A stretch of DNA of 64,000 nucleotides from Halopolyspora algeriensis (lineage in GTDB: Bacteria > Actinomycetota > Actinomycetes > Mycobacteriales > Pseudonocardiaceae). Shown in pieces: positions 1-8,021 of the stretch. The stretch spans positions 124,001-188,000 of the forward strand of contig NZ_QPJC01000002.1 of the NCBI RefSeq assembly GCF_003337235.1. The letters are read 5' to 3'. Positions within the stretch are counted from its first letter, which is position 1, and every line of letters begins with the position of its first letter. Under the pieces are notes generated by a model. The model did not search any database. It was not told the origin of the DNA and worked only from the letters and a program-made list of their open reading frames with translations. Made by a program: the position numbers and the translations under genes.

Positions 1-755
1 AGCGCGAGAAGGTGGCGGCCACAGGGGTAGAGGTTGGGGGCATTGCGGACCCCGAGCTTGAGATGTACCGGGGCGGCCTCGCGCACGATCTCGGGCACGT
101 CGTAGTAGCGCACGAACCCGCCCTGGTCGTCGGGCACCTCCACGTACACGTCCAGCGCTGCGGTGCAGGCGGTGCGCAACTGCGCCAACTGTGCGGTTGT
201 GAGATCCGTCGAGGCGTTGAGGCTGGTGGCACCGAGTCGCTCGTAAACAGCACCGGTGGAGGCATTGGGGAGTGGAAGCAGCACGGAGGTTTTCAGTGCC
301 AGTTCCGCCGGCAACTCTCCGGCGGCTTTGAGTTCTCCCAGCACCGACAGGACTCCGAGGTCGGCGACCAGGAGGCTGCGAATCCCGAGCCCCACGGCGC
401 GTCCGGCTTCGGCCACGCAGGCCTCCACGGCTTGGGAACCGCGGGCCACGCCGGCGGCCGATCCGGTTGTGGCGGCCTGTGCACCGATGTCCCAGCCGCC
501 GCGTGGGCCGAGGAACAGATTCACCTCGATGTGGTGCTCGGCTCCGAGCCGAACCATCTCCCGGATCTCGGTGTCGGTGAGCATCATGATTCCGCTGCCC
601 TGCGAGATCCGGTCGATGCGGATGTCGTGCTCGGCTGCTTCGGACAATACGGCCTTGAACACGTCCGGTCCTTCACAGCTCGGGATTTCGATCCGGAAGC
701 GTGCTCCGTCGGTGAAACGGGTTTGCCGCGGCAACGTTCCTTGGCCAGTGGTCAC
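1..755 (-). CDS. TIM-barrel protein, peptidase-U32-like (3' end cut by window edge)
   Basis: The reading frame starts at a GTG (753-755) that overlaps the stop of the upstream gene as GTGA, and it runs off the left edge after about 251 codons, so the C-terminus is missing. The translation alternates strands and helices in a barrel-like way, with segments such as DIRIDRISQGSGIMML, EVNLFLGPRGGWDIG and GLGIRSLLVADLGVLSVL. This resembles U32-type or other TIM-barrel proteins of actinomycetes. There is no signal peptide, so the protein is probably cytosolic. It is the last visible gene of a leftward operon with a small membrane protein and an Nramp-family carrier, which suggests it acts on whatever that carrier imports. 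The family call is tentative; the gene itself is well supported by coupling and composition. Confidence 0.7.
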   Translation of the reverse strand, partial: MTTGQGTLPRQTRFTDGARFRIEIPSCEGPDVFKAVLSEAAEHDIRIDRISQGSGIMMLTDTEIREMVRLGAEHHIEVNLFLGPRGGWDIGAQAATTGSAAGVARGSQAVEACVAEAGRAVGLGIRSLLVADLGVLSVLGELKAAGELPAELALKTSVLLPLPNASTGAVYERLGATSLNASTDLTTAQLAQLRTACTAALDVYVEVPDDQGGFVRYYDVPEIVREAAPVHLKLGVRNAPNLYPCGRHLLA

Positions 756-1195
756 GGGGTCGCCTCCTCGGCAGTGGTGAAGGCGGCCAGCGTCTGTTGC
801 AGGGTGCCGGCATCGCGACGCGCCCGTCGGACTCGGAACAGGCAGAACAGTGCGGTGGCTGCCGCAGGCACGGCGAGTGAGGGCTCCACGAAAAGCAGCC
901 CGGTGCTGATCACCGCGGCACCGACGGCCAGAATCCGCCAGCGCCGGATCGCACCACGGTGGGCGCTGCAGGAGCGAAGCAGAGTCTCGTGGTCCGGCAG
1001 CGGTGGAACCTGCGTGGGCCGCAGCCGTCGGCGTCCTTCGTGGACGGCCAGCCAGGCATTGACGCCGGCTGCCGCGGCGAACACGAGCCCCCACGTGAGG
1101 GCACCGCCGCTGAAGCGCACTGCGGCGAGAGCGATGAATCCCAGTGTCAGCAGCACGTATCGCCAACTCACCGGTATCGCGGCCGGGCTGCTCAT
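752..1195 (-). CDS. small integral membrane protein, unknown function
   Basis: This encodes 147 residues with about four hydrophobic segments (around residues 11-28, 31-48, and two close together at 90-125) and a charged loop between them. The C-terminus is Ala/Thr-rich and soluble. The ATG overlaps the stop of the Nramp gene upstream (ATGA), and its own stop overlaps the GTG of the next gene, so the three genes are translationally coupled. I recognise no family. The position suggests an accessory membrane subunit for the carrier. Confidence 0.7.
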   Translation of the reverse strand: MSSPAAIPVSWRYVLLTLGFIALAAVRFSGGALTWGLVFAAAAGVNAWLAVHEGRRRLRPTQVPPLPDHETLLRSCSAHRGAIRRWRILAVGAAVISTGLLFVEPSLAVPAAATALFCLFRVRRARRDAGTLQQTLAAFTTAEEATP

Positions 1196-2655
1196 GCGAT
1201 CACGCCCGTGTAGGACAGCAGCGCCAGGATCCCCGCGATGGCCAGGAATGCCGAACCGAGTGCGACGAACAGGCGAAGGGCCGGCCCCATTCGATAGGCC
1301 AGGGGCATGTTGACATGATCGACGTAGAGCAACCCTGCCCCGTAAAGCCCGCAGGCGAAGACGCCGCCCAGTAGTGCCGCGGGGGTGATCAGCGCGACGA
1401 AGCTGGCTCCGGAGAGGATCATCATGGCGCTGCCGAGAGCGATCCAGCCGTAGACGTAGGGCCGGATACCACGCTGACCGCGGCGGCGGATCGACGTCGA
1501 CACCGCGGCGAGGCTCTCGTAGGTTGTCCAGGTGTAGACCTCCCACAACGCGTAGACGGTGCCGAAGAGCACCATCACGATCGCCACGATGTAGAAGTAC
1601 TCGAACAGCGGTGCCACCGTCGCCAGGAACTGGCTCTGCAGGTTCAACACCTCGTTGTCCGTCGGAACCTGGTGCTGCGTACCGAGAATGGTGGCACCGT
1701 TGATCATGAAGGCGGCCGCGATGATGCCCATCGCCACGAAGGCCGCCAGCGTGTCCAGCTTCGGTGCCCGGCTCCACGCCTTGGCCTTGGCCACCTCGGC
1801 GGGCTCGCTGCTCAGCGGGATCGGCGCGTGCTGGTCCATCGAAGAGAGCCGTTGTCGGATGGCGGCGATCTCGGGATGGCCCAGCATTCCCCACCGCTTC
1901 TCGCGGAGCATGCCCGAATATCCGATGTAGTCGTACATCCCGCCCCCCAGGCCGCCCATGAACACGGCGAGTTCGACCCAGGCAGGTGTGGCCGCGATCT
2001 CGGGATAATCGCTGAGGACGAACGGTGCATAGTCGAAATGTCCCGGAACGAGACCGCTGAGCACTCCGAGCCAGTCGGGACGGGCCACGAAGACGGCGGC
2101 GAGTACGAGCACGACCATGAAGCCGGCGATGGCGACCTGGGCCTTTTCGAGAAGCCCGTATCCGCCGAGGAAGGACAGGATGCCTGCTGCGGCGACCACG
2201 GCGAGGGCGTAGAACGTGGCATTGCCGGCTCCCAGGGATTGCAGGTAGTCACCCAGCGCGACGGCGACGCCACTGGCCCAGCCCGGAAAGGAAACCAGGC
2301 AGATGGCGGCCAGCAGCAGCGGGAACCACCCTCTCGGCCCGGGAAACACCTGCGCGAACCGGGTGATCGGATGTTCTCCGGTCAGCGTGATGTGCCGGTT
2401 GGAGGCGTAGACCAGCGCTCCTTTGGCGATCACGCCGATCATGATCGCCCACAGCACGGTGTAGCCGAAGACGGCGCCTTCGCGGGAGGCGAGAATGGAC
2501 TCGCCGCTGCCGATGGTCAGTGAGGCGATGACCGCCCCGGGGCCGAAGAACTTCAGCGCCGTGATCACGCTGATGCGCTTGGTTTGCAGGGCGGCTGGGG
2601 GCGTCGGTAGACGCAGCACCGGTTCGGCGGCGGTATCGGTGTCTTGCGTGGTCAT
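1192..2655 (-). CDS. Nramp-family carrier with altered substrate motif
   Basis: About 487 residues with roughly eleven hydrophobic helices, matching Nramp/MntH-family length and layout. Transmembrane helix 1 reads GPGAVIASLTIGSGESILAS (residues 38-57). Classical Nramp proteins have Asp-Pro-Gly-Asn here to bind Mn2+/Fe2+, whereas this protein has Ile-Gly-Ser-Gly-Glu. The Met-Pro-His of helix 6 is likewise not visible; the matching stretch is GGLGGGMYDYIGY. Transport of something other than a transition metal is therefore plausible. The start at 2655 was preferred over an upstream in-frame codon because GAGGG sits just before it. It is the first gene of a leftward operon and faces the GntR regulator across a palindromic operator. 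Confidence 0.85.
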   Translation of the reverse strand: MTTQDTDTAAEPVLRLPTPPAALQTKRISVITALKFFGPGAVIASLTIGSGESILASREGAVFGYTVLWAIMIGVIAKGALVYASNRHITLTGEHPITRFAQVFPGPRGWFPLLLAAICLVSFPGWASGVAVALGDYLQSLGAGNATFYALAVVAAAGILSFLGGYGLLEKAQVAIAGFMVVLVLAAVFVARPDWLGVLSGLVPGHFDYAPFVLSDYPEIAATPAWVELAVFMGGLGGGMYDYIGYSGMLREKRWGMLGHPEIAAIRQRLSSMDQHAPIPLSSEPAEVAKAKAWSRAPKLDTLAAFVAMGIIAAAFMINGATILGTQHQVPTDNEVLNLQSQFLATVAPLFEYFYIVAIVMVLFGTVYALWEVYTWTTYESLAAVSTSIRRRGQRGIRPYVYGWIALGSAMMILSGASFVALITPAALLGGVFACGLYGAGLLYVDHVNMPLAYRMGPALRLFVALGSAFLAIAGILALLSYTGVIA

Positions 2656-2736
2656 GCATCCCTCGCTTCGCAAGTGAGAGCGGGTGAACGGCGAGGAGAG
2701 CTCGCTTCGTTGAACATCGTTGCGATCGCGATCATT

Positions 2737-2766
2737 GGATCCTATAGGAAAGTTCGTATAGGATCC
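2737..2766. promoter_or_regulatory. GntR-type operator: 10-bp inverted repeat
   Basis: GGATCCTATA, ten bases, then TATAGGATCC is a perfect inverted repeat. It contains an internal palindrome TCCTATAGGA, so GTATAGGA/CTATAGGA half-sites repeat in direct orientation as well. It lies in the 178-bp gap between the Nramp operon and the FCD-type GntR gene, where it could overlap promoters of both. Binding by the adjacent regulator is inferred from position and symmetry. Confidence 0.6.
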
Positions 2767-2833
2767 GGAGTATGAGAGTGGTTCACAGCACAGTCAAGAG
2801 TGTGGGAGTCCAGGCAGGACACAGGAGATCGGA

Positions 2834-3565
2834 ATGAACCAACAGGGACCTGGTGATGCCGGGCCGCAGTCGGCGGATGGATTCGGAATCGAGGTGTTGC
2901 CTCGGCGACAGGCACTGGCCGATGAGGTCCACGAAGCGATCAAAGCCCTGCTGATGGACCATCGCATCGCCCCGGGGGATCGGGTCTCCATCGATGGCAT
3001 GGCGCGCGAGCTGGGAGTTTCGCCCACGCCTGTGCGGGAAGCGTTGGCACGGTTGGAATCCGCGGAACTGGTGGTCAAAGCACCTCTACGGGGATACCGG
3101 GCGGCACCGCTGCTGACCGAGCAACAGCTCGAGGATCTTTACAGATTCCGGTTGCTCATCGAACCGTGGGCCGCGGCGCGTGCTGCCGAGGGGATTTCTG
3201 CGGCCGGAGCAATCCGGTTGCGTGCCGAGATGGATTCCTGCGACGCGCCGACCGAGTCCGGTTACCGCTCTTACAAGGAGCTCACCGCCCACGACACTCG
3301 TTTCCACCTGCTGACCGCCGAGCTTGCCGGTAGCGAGCAAGTACGACTGGCGCTCGAACGTACGCACTGCCACCTGCACATCTTCCGGCTCTACTTCGAT
3401 CGCGCGGTCGGTTCGAAAACGCTCGAGGAGCATCGTGCGATCACCGAGGCGATCGCCTCCGCGGACGCGAGTGCTGCGGAGCAGGCGATGCGCCACCACC
3501 TGGAGGCTGCCTTCCAGCAACGGCTGCGCCCGCTGTATCACGCGCCGTCCAGCACGGAGAGGTAA
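2834..3565 (+). CDS. GntR-family transcriptional regulator, FCD type
   Basis: 243 residues. The N-terminal winged helix (about 25-95) contains the recognition helix region GVSPTPVREALARLESAELV, a hallmark of GntR proteins. The remainder (about 105-235) is an all-helical FCD ligand domain with the His- and Asp-bearing helices (HDTRFHLLTAELAGS, EEHRAITEAIASADA) that bind a metal and a carboxylate ligand in FadR/UxuR-type members. It is transcribed away from the Nramp operon and 43 bp ahead of the sugar-acid catabolic genes, so it is the likely local repressor, with a fuconate-type acid as plausible effector (inference). Confidence 0.92.
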   Translation: MNQQGPGDAGPQSADGFGIEVLPRRQALADEVHEAIKALLMDHRIAPGDRVSIDGMARELGVSPTPVREALARLESAELVVKAPLRGYRAAPLLTEQQLEDLYRFRLLIEPWAAARAAEGISAAGAIRLRAEMDSCDAPTESGYRSYKELTAHDTRFHLLTAELAGSEQVRLALERTHCHLHIFRLYFDRAVGSKTLEEHRAITEAIASADASAAEQAMRHHLEAAFQQRLRPLYHAPSSTER

Positions 3566-3607
3566 GCCGCACGCACCGAGAGATCGCCACAGCCTGGGAG
3601 GGCTTTG

Positions 3608-4477
3608 ATGAAATTGATGCGCCTGGGGCTGCCGGGAGCCGAACGGCCTGCAGTGCGCTCCGATGACGGCACGACCTATGATCTCGGTGCACTCACCGAG
3701 GACATCACCGGAGCGTTTCTCGCGGCTGACGGCATCGAGCGGACCCGCGAAGCCCTGCAGCACGGCCGGCTACGTCCACTGTCGACCACCGGGGTGCGAG
3801 TCGGTCCGCCGGTCGCGAGACCGGCCGCCGTGGTCTGCATCGGGCAGAACTATGCGGCACACGCTGCGGAATCGGGAGGTGCCCCACCGGCAGAACCCAT
3901 CGTGTTCTTCAAGCATCCGAACACGGTGGTCGGTCCGCACGACGACGTGGTCCTGCCGGAAAGCAGCGGATGCACCGACTGGGAAGTGGAGTTGGCGGTG
4001 GTGCTCGGTCGTCGGGCGAGCAGACTTGGTTCGACAACCGAGGCCTTCGATCACATCGCCGGCTACGTTGTCGGCAACGACCTCTCGGAACGGAACTGGC
4101 AACTGGAACGTTCCGGGGGCCAGTGGTCCAAAGGCAAGTGCGCGCCCGGGTTCAACCCGCTCGGACCGTGGTTGGTGGCGGCCGAGGACATCGGTGATGT
4201 GCAGGCATTGCCGCTGCGGTCCTGGGTCAATGGACAGCTTCGGCAGGATTCCACCACCGCCGACATGATCTTCGGAGTCGCACACCTGGTCTGGCAGTTG
4301 AGCTGGTTCATGACCCTGGAAGCAGGGGACGTGATCAATACCGGGACCCCGGAAGGGGTCGCGCTTTCCGGTCGGTTCCCCTATCTGTCGCCGGGCGATG
4401 TCGTCGAGACCGAGATAGCAGGGCTCGGGCGCCAGCGTCAGCAGGTCGTCGGTACACAGTTGGAGGCAGCACGATGA
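3608..4477 (+). CDS. fumarylacetoacetate-hydrolase-family lyase/hydrolase, candidate 2,4-diketo-3-deoxy-L-fuconate hydrolase
   Basis: 289 residues of the FAH fold. The metal-binding residues are visible in [11 protein letters not shown] (Glu126, Glu128) and [14 protein letters not shown] (Asp158), and [13 protein letters not shown] is the usual C-terminal loop. GGGAGG lies just upstream of the chosen ATG. In non-phosphorylative L-fucose and L-rhamnose routes, members of this family cleave the diketo sugar acid to pyruvate and lactate. Because the next genes are an L-fuconate dehydratase, a dehydrogenase and a lactate-type dehydrogenase, that role fits best. Its stop overlaps the dehydratase ATG. 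Specificity between fuconate and rhamnonate derivatives cannot be decided here. Confidence 0.88.
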   Translation: MKLMRLGLPGAERPAVRSDDGTTYDLGALTEDITGAFLAADGIERTREALQHGRLRPLSTTGVRVGPPVARPAAVVCIGQNYAAHAAESGGAPPAEPIVFFKHPNTVVGPHDDVVLPESSGCTDWEVELAVVLGRRASRLGSTTEAFDHIAGYVVGNDLSERNWQLERSGGQWSKGKCAPGFNPLGPWLVAAEDIGDVQALPLRSWVNGQLRQDSTTADMIFGVAHLVWQLSWFMTLEAGDVINTGTPEGVALSGRFPYLSPGDVVETEIAGLGRQRQQVVGTQLEAAR

Positions 4478-5772
4478 GCAGGATCGTCTCGCTCGAGGTG
4501 TCCGATGTCCGGTTTCCCACCTCGCGGCAGCTGGATGGCTCGGATGCCATGAATCCCGATCCGGACTACTCCACGGCGTACGTGGTGCTGCGCACGGACG
4601 ACGGGCCCGACGGGCACGGGTTCGCCTTCACCATCGGTCGGGGCAACGATGTCCAGTGCGCGGCGATTTCGCTGCTGACCAGCCAGGTGGTGGGCCGCGA
4701 TGTCGATGCCCTTTGCAGCGCCCTGGGGGAATTCTCCCGCGAGCTGTCCGCCGACTCGCAGTTGCGGTGGCTCGGCCCGGAGAAGGGGGTCGTGCACATG
4801 GCGGCGGGGGCGGTGGTCAACGCCGCGTGGGACCTGGCCGCCAAACGGGCCGGTAAGCCGCTTTGGCAGCTGCTGGCGGAGATGCCCCCGGAACAGCTGG
4901 TGGATCTCGTGGACTGGCGCTACCTCGGTGACGCTCTCACGAGGCAGGAGGCGCTGGAATTGCTGCGCGGTGCCGAGCCCGGGCGTGCCGAGAGAATCCG
5001 GCAGCTGCACCGTGCGGGCTACCCGGCTTACACCACGACGCCGGGCTGGCTGGGTTACGACGATGCCAAGCTGGCGCGGTTGTGCCGCCAAGCGGTGCTC
5101 GATGGCTATGATCTGATCAAGCTCAAGGTCGGCGGCGATGTCGAGCACGATGTCCGGCGGCTTGCCATCGCACGGGAAGCGGTCGGGTCGGACGTGCGCA
5201 TCGCCATCGACGCCAATCAGCGCTGGGACGTCGACGAGGCGATCCGATGGCTGGAGCGATTGGCACCTTTCGACCCGTGGTGGATCGAGGAGCCGACGTC
5301 CCCCGATGACGTGCTCGGCCACGCCGCGATCCGGCGAGCAGTGACTCCCATGCGGGTCGCCACCGGCGAGCACGTCCACAACCGTGTGATGTTCAAGCAG
5401 CTGCTGCAAGCAGGCGCGATCGACGTGCTGCAGCTGGACGCCACCCGAGTCGCCGGGATCAACGAGAACGTCGCCGTGTTGCTGCTGGCGGCCAAGTTCG
5501 GTGTGCCGGTGTGCCCGCATGCCGGCGGGGTGGGACTGTGCGAGCTGGTGCAGCATCTGTCGATGTTCGACTATGTTGCCGTCTCCGGCTCGATGGACGG
5601 CCGCGCGATCGAACATGTCGATCACCTCCACGAGCATTTCGTGGACCCGGTGCGCATGACCTCCAACAGATACCTGCCGCCGTGGAAGCCGGGGATGAGT
5701 GCCGAGATCCGGCACGACTCCCGGCTGCGGTTTCAGTACCCCGGTGGGGCGGCGTGGGAGGTGGCCTCATGA
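4474..5772 (+). CDS. fucD: L-fuconate dehydratase (enolase superfamily)
   Basis: 432 residues, the usual length of fuconate dehydratase. The capping domain carries the diagnostic stretch [14 protein letters not shown] (20-33). In the barrel, the catalytic Lys-x-Lys is LIKLKV (Lys216, Lys218). The Mg ligands are Asp246 (IAIDANQ), Glu272 (WWIEEP) and Glu299 (ATGEHV), and the general acid/base is His349 (CPHAGGVG). The enzyme dehydrates L-fuconate to 2-keto-3-deoxy-L-fuconate in the cytosol. It overlaps the upstream hydrolase by ATGA and the downstream dehydrogenase by ATGA, so the operon is tightly coupled. This is the most confident assignment in the operon and anchors its pathway. Confidence 0.95.
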   Translation: MSRIVSLEVSDVRFPTSRQLDGSDAMNPDPDYSTAYVVLRTDDGPDGHGFAFTIGRGNDVQCAAISLLTSQVVGRDVDALCSALGEFSRELSADSQLRWLGPEKGVVHMAAGAVVNAAWDLAAKRAGKPLWQLLAEMPPEQLVDLVDWRYLGDALTRQEALELLRGAEPGRAERIRQLHRAGYPAYTTTPGWLGYDDAKLARLCRQAVLDGYDLIKLKVGGDVEHDVRRLAIAREAVGSDVRIAIDANQRWDVDEAIRWLERLAPFDPWWIEEPTSPDDVLGHAAIRRAVTPMRVATGEHVHNRVMFKQLLQAGAIDVLQLDATRVAGINENVAVLLLAAKFGVPVCPHAGGVGLCELVQHLSMFDYVAVSGSMDGRAIEHVDHLHEHFVDPVRMTSNRYLPPWKPGMSAEIRHDSRLRFQYPGGAAWEVAS

Positions 5773-6566
5773 CGGGGGCTTCCGGATCGAACCCGGCCGT
5801 ATCCGAATTCGCAGGTCTGTCGGCACTGGTGACCGGGGGTTCCTCCGGCATCGGCCTGGCCACCGCTCGGCTTCTGTCCGAGCGCGGGGCGCAGGTGGCG
5901 TGTGTGGATCTCGCTTTCTCGAATCTTCCCGAACCGCTGGTGCCGGTGGTCTGCGATGTGACCGACGATGCTGCGGTTCGGGCGGCTGTGGAGTATGTGG
6001 CCTCGACTTTCGGCGGGTTGGATGTGGTGGTCAACAACGCCGGTATCGGGGCCCAGGGCGGTGTGGAACACGCTGCCGACGAGCAGTGGCGCGAGGTGTT
6101 CGAAGTCAATGTCCTCGGTGTGGCCAGGACCAGCAGGGCGGCCCTGCCGATGCTGCGCCGCTCGGAGCATGCCGCGATCGTCAACACCTGCTCGGTGGCC
6201 GCGGAAGTGGGCCTGCCGGACCGCGCTGTCTACAGTGCCAGCAAGGGAGCGGTGCTGGCACTGACGCGGGCGATGGCTGCCGACCACGTCGCGGACGGGA
6301 TCAGGGTGAACTGCGTGACCCCGGGTACTGCCGACACTCCCTGGGTGCAGCGGCTGCTGGACGCCGCACCCGACCCCGCTGTCGAGCGCGCGGCTCTGGA
6401 AGCGCGCCAACCCACCGGGCGGCTGGTCGGTGCCGACCAGGTCGCCCATGCGATCTGCCACCTCGCGTCACCGGCCGCGCTGGCGAGCACGGGTACGGCG
6501 CTGCCGGTCGACGCGGGCATGTCCGGACTGCGACTGCCGGCATCGGGGAAGGGCAGGTATGACTGA
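5769..6566 (+). CDS. short-chain dehydrogenase, likely 2-keto-3-deoxy-L-fuconate dehydrogenase
   Basis: 265 residues, classical SDR. The NAD-binding motif is TGGSSGIG (22-29) and the structural motif NNAG begins at residue 89. The active site is Ser142 with Tyr155-x3-Lys159 (YSASK). The start was placed at the ATG overlapping the dehydratase stop rather than at an in-frame upstream codon inside that gene. Between a fuconate dehydratase and a diketo-acid hydrolase, oxidation of 2-keto-3-deoxy-L-fuconate at C4 is the expected job. It overlaps the next gene by eight bases. Confidence 0.9.
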   Translation: MTGASGSNPAVSEFAGLSALVTGGSSGIGLATARLLSERGAQVACVDLAFSNLPEPLVPVVCDVTDDAAVRAAVEYVASTFGGLDVVVNNAGIGAQGGVEHAADEQWREVFEVNVLGVARTSRAALPMLRRSEHAAIVNTCSVAAEVGLPDRAVYSASKGAVLALTRAMAADHVADGIRVNCVTPGTADTPWVQRLLDAAPDPAVERAALEARQPTGRLVGADQVAHAICHLASPAALASTGTALPVDAGMSGLRLPASGKGRYD

Positions 6567-7932
6567 GCCGATACTGCGGGAGCTGCGAGCACAGCTTCCG
6601 GATGATGCGATCCTCACCGACCCTGCCGGCACCGAGGCCTACCGCTACGACAAGGCCGGCTTCTGTACGGCGGGTACCCCGCTGGCAGTGGTGCGGCCGA
6701 GCACCGGCGAGCAGGTACAGCACGTGTTGCGGGTGGCCACCCGACACCGTGTGCCCGTGGTGCCGCAAGGGGCACGTTCGGGGCTTTCCGGCGCGGCCAA
6801 CGCCGTCGAGAGTGGGCTGGTGCTCTCACTGTCGCGGATGAACCGCGTCCTCGAAATCGATCCTGTTGACCAAGTGGCGGTGGTGGAGCCCGGGGTGATC
6901 AACGCCGACCTCTCGCGAGCCGTCGCCGGGCACGGGTTGAGTTATCCCCCCGACCCCTCTTCGTGGGAACTGTCGACGATCGGTGGCAACCTGGCGACCA
7001 ATGCCGGCGGGCTGTGCTGCGTGAAGTACGGGGTGACCGCTGATTTCGTACGTGCCCTCGAGGTGGTCATGGCCGATGGGCAGGTGCTGCATACAGGACG
7101 GCGCGCGGCCAAGGGGGTGGCCGGCTATGACCTGACCCGGTTGCTGGTCGGTTCCGAGGGCACGCTCGGAGTGATCACGAAGGCGGTGCTTGGCTTGCGT
7201 CCCGCGCCGGAGACCGACCTGACCGCAGCGGCGGTGTTTTCCGCGGCCGAACCTGCGCTGCATGCGGTGAACCGGATCGTCGCCGACCGGGTCCAGCCCT
7301 CGATGCTGGAGTTCCTGGACGGCACCACGATGCGCGCGATCCAGGACTATCGGGACATGGGTCTGCCCGCCGAGGCGGAAGCGATGGTGCTGGTCCAGTC
7401 CGATCGTGGTGTGCGAGCCGCCGACGACGTCGCGGCAATCGGGCGGATCTGCGCCGAGGAGGGGGCTGTGCAGGTGGCCGATGCCGCCGATGCCGCCGAG
7501 TCGGCGATGCTCTGGCAGGCACGCCGGATGGTGAATCCGGCGATCGAGCGGCTCGGGGCCACGCTGGTCGACGACGTGTCGGTACCTCGCTCGCGGCTGG
7601 CGGAACTGCTCGACGGGGTGGCACGCATCGCGGGGAAACACGACGTGCTTGTCTCGTGCCCCGGCCACGTTGGGGACGGCAACATGCACCCGACTGTCAT
7701 CTTCGACCGCGGTGATGATGCCGCAGCGGTCCGTGCCGAGCGAGCCTTCGACGCCATCATGCAACTCGGCCTGGAGCTGGGCGGAACGATCACCGGGGAA
7801 CACGGCGTGGGGCTGCTCAAGCGGCGCTGGCTGGAGCACGAACTCGGGCCGTTGAGCACGAGTCTGCAGCACAGCATCAAGGCTGCGTTCGATCCGCTGG
7901 GAATTCTCAATCCCGGCAAGGTGCTCGACTGA
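6559..7932 (+). CDS. FAD-linked oxidase of the GlcD/D-lactate dehydrogenase type
   Basis: 457 residues. The N-terminal FAD-binding-4 domain contains VVPQGARSGLSGAANA and STIGGNLATNAGG. The C-terminal FAD-oxidase domain has the metal/substrate motifs GHVGDGNMHP and ITGEHGVGLLKRRWL. Relatives oxidise glycolate, lactate or 2-hydroxyglutarate and pass electrons to the respiratory chain. As the last gene of the fuconate operon, it most likely turns the lactate released by the diketo-acid hydrolase into pyruvate. The family usually prefers D-2-hydroxy acids, while the fucose route yields L-lactate, so the stereochemistry is an open point. Confidence 0.88.
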   Translation: MTEPILRELRAQLPDDAILTDPAGTEAYRYDKAGFCTAGTPLAVVRPSTGEQVQHVLRVATRHRVPVVPQGARSGLSGAANAVESGLVLSLSRMNRVLEIDPVDQVAVVEPGVINADLSRAVAGHGLSYPPDPSSWELSTIGGNLATNAGGLCCVKYGVTADFVRALEVVMADGQVLHTGRRAAKGVAGYDLTRLLVGSEGTLGVITKAVLGLRPAPETDLTAAAVFSAAEPALHAVNRIVADRVQPSMLEFLDGTTMRAIQDYRDMGLPAEAEAMVLVQSDRGVRAADDVAAIGRICAEEGAVQVADAADAAESAMLWQARRMVNPAIERLGATLVDDVSVPRSRLAELLDGVARIAGKHDVLVSCPGHVGDGNMHPTVIFDRGDDAAAVRAERAFDAIMQLGLELGGTITGEHGVGLLKRRWLEHELGPLSTSLQHSIKAAFDPLGILNPGKVLD

Positions 7933-8021
7933 CCTGTCCGCGTGCTGTTCCTCGACTTGCGAGTGATCACGGTTGACGAGGGGACGCTCCTGCGGATCCA
8001 CTGGGATGCAGGCAGGGAGGA

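Noticed and set aside
12-1313. Long rightward open frame at the left edge
   Set aside because: It is antisense to the TIM-barrel, small membrane and Nramp genes, whose frames have coupling overlaps and family motifs; the rightward frame is low-complexity Gly/Arg/His.
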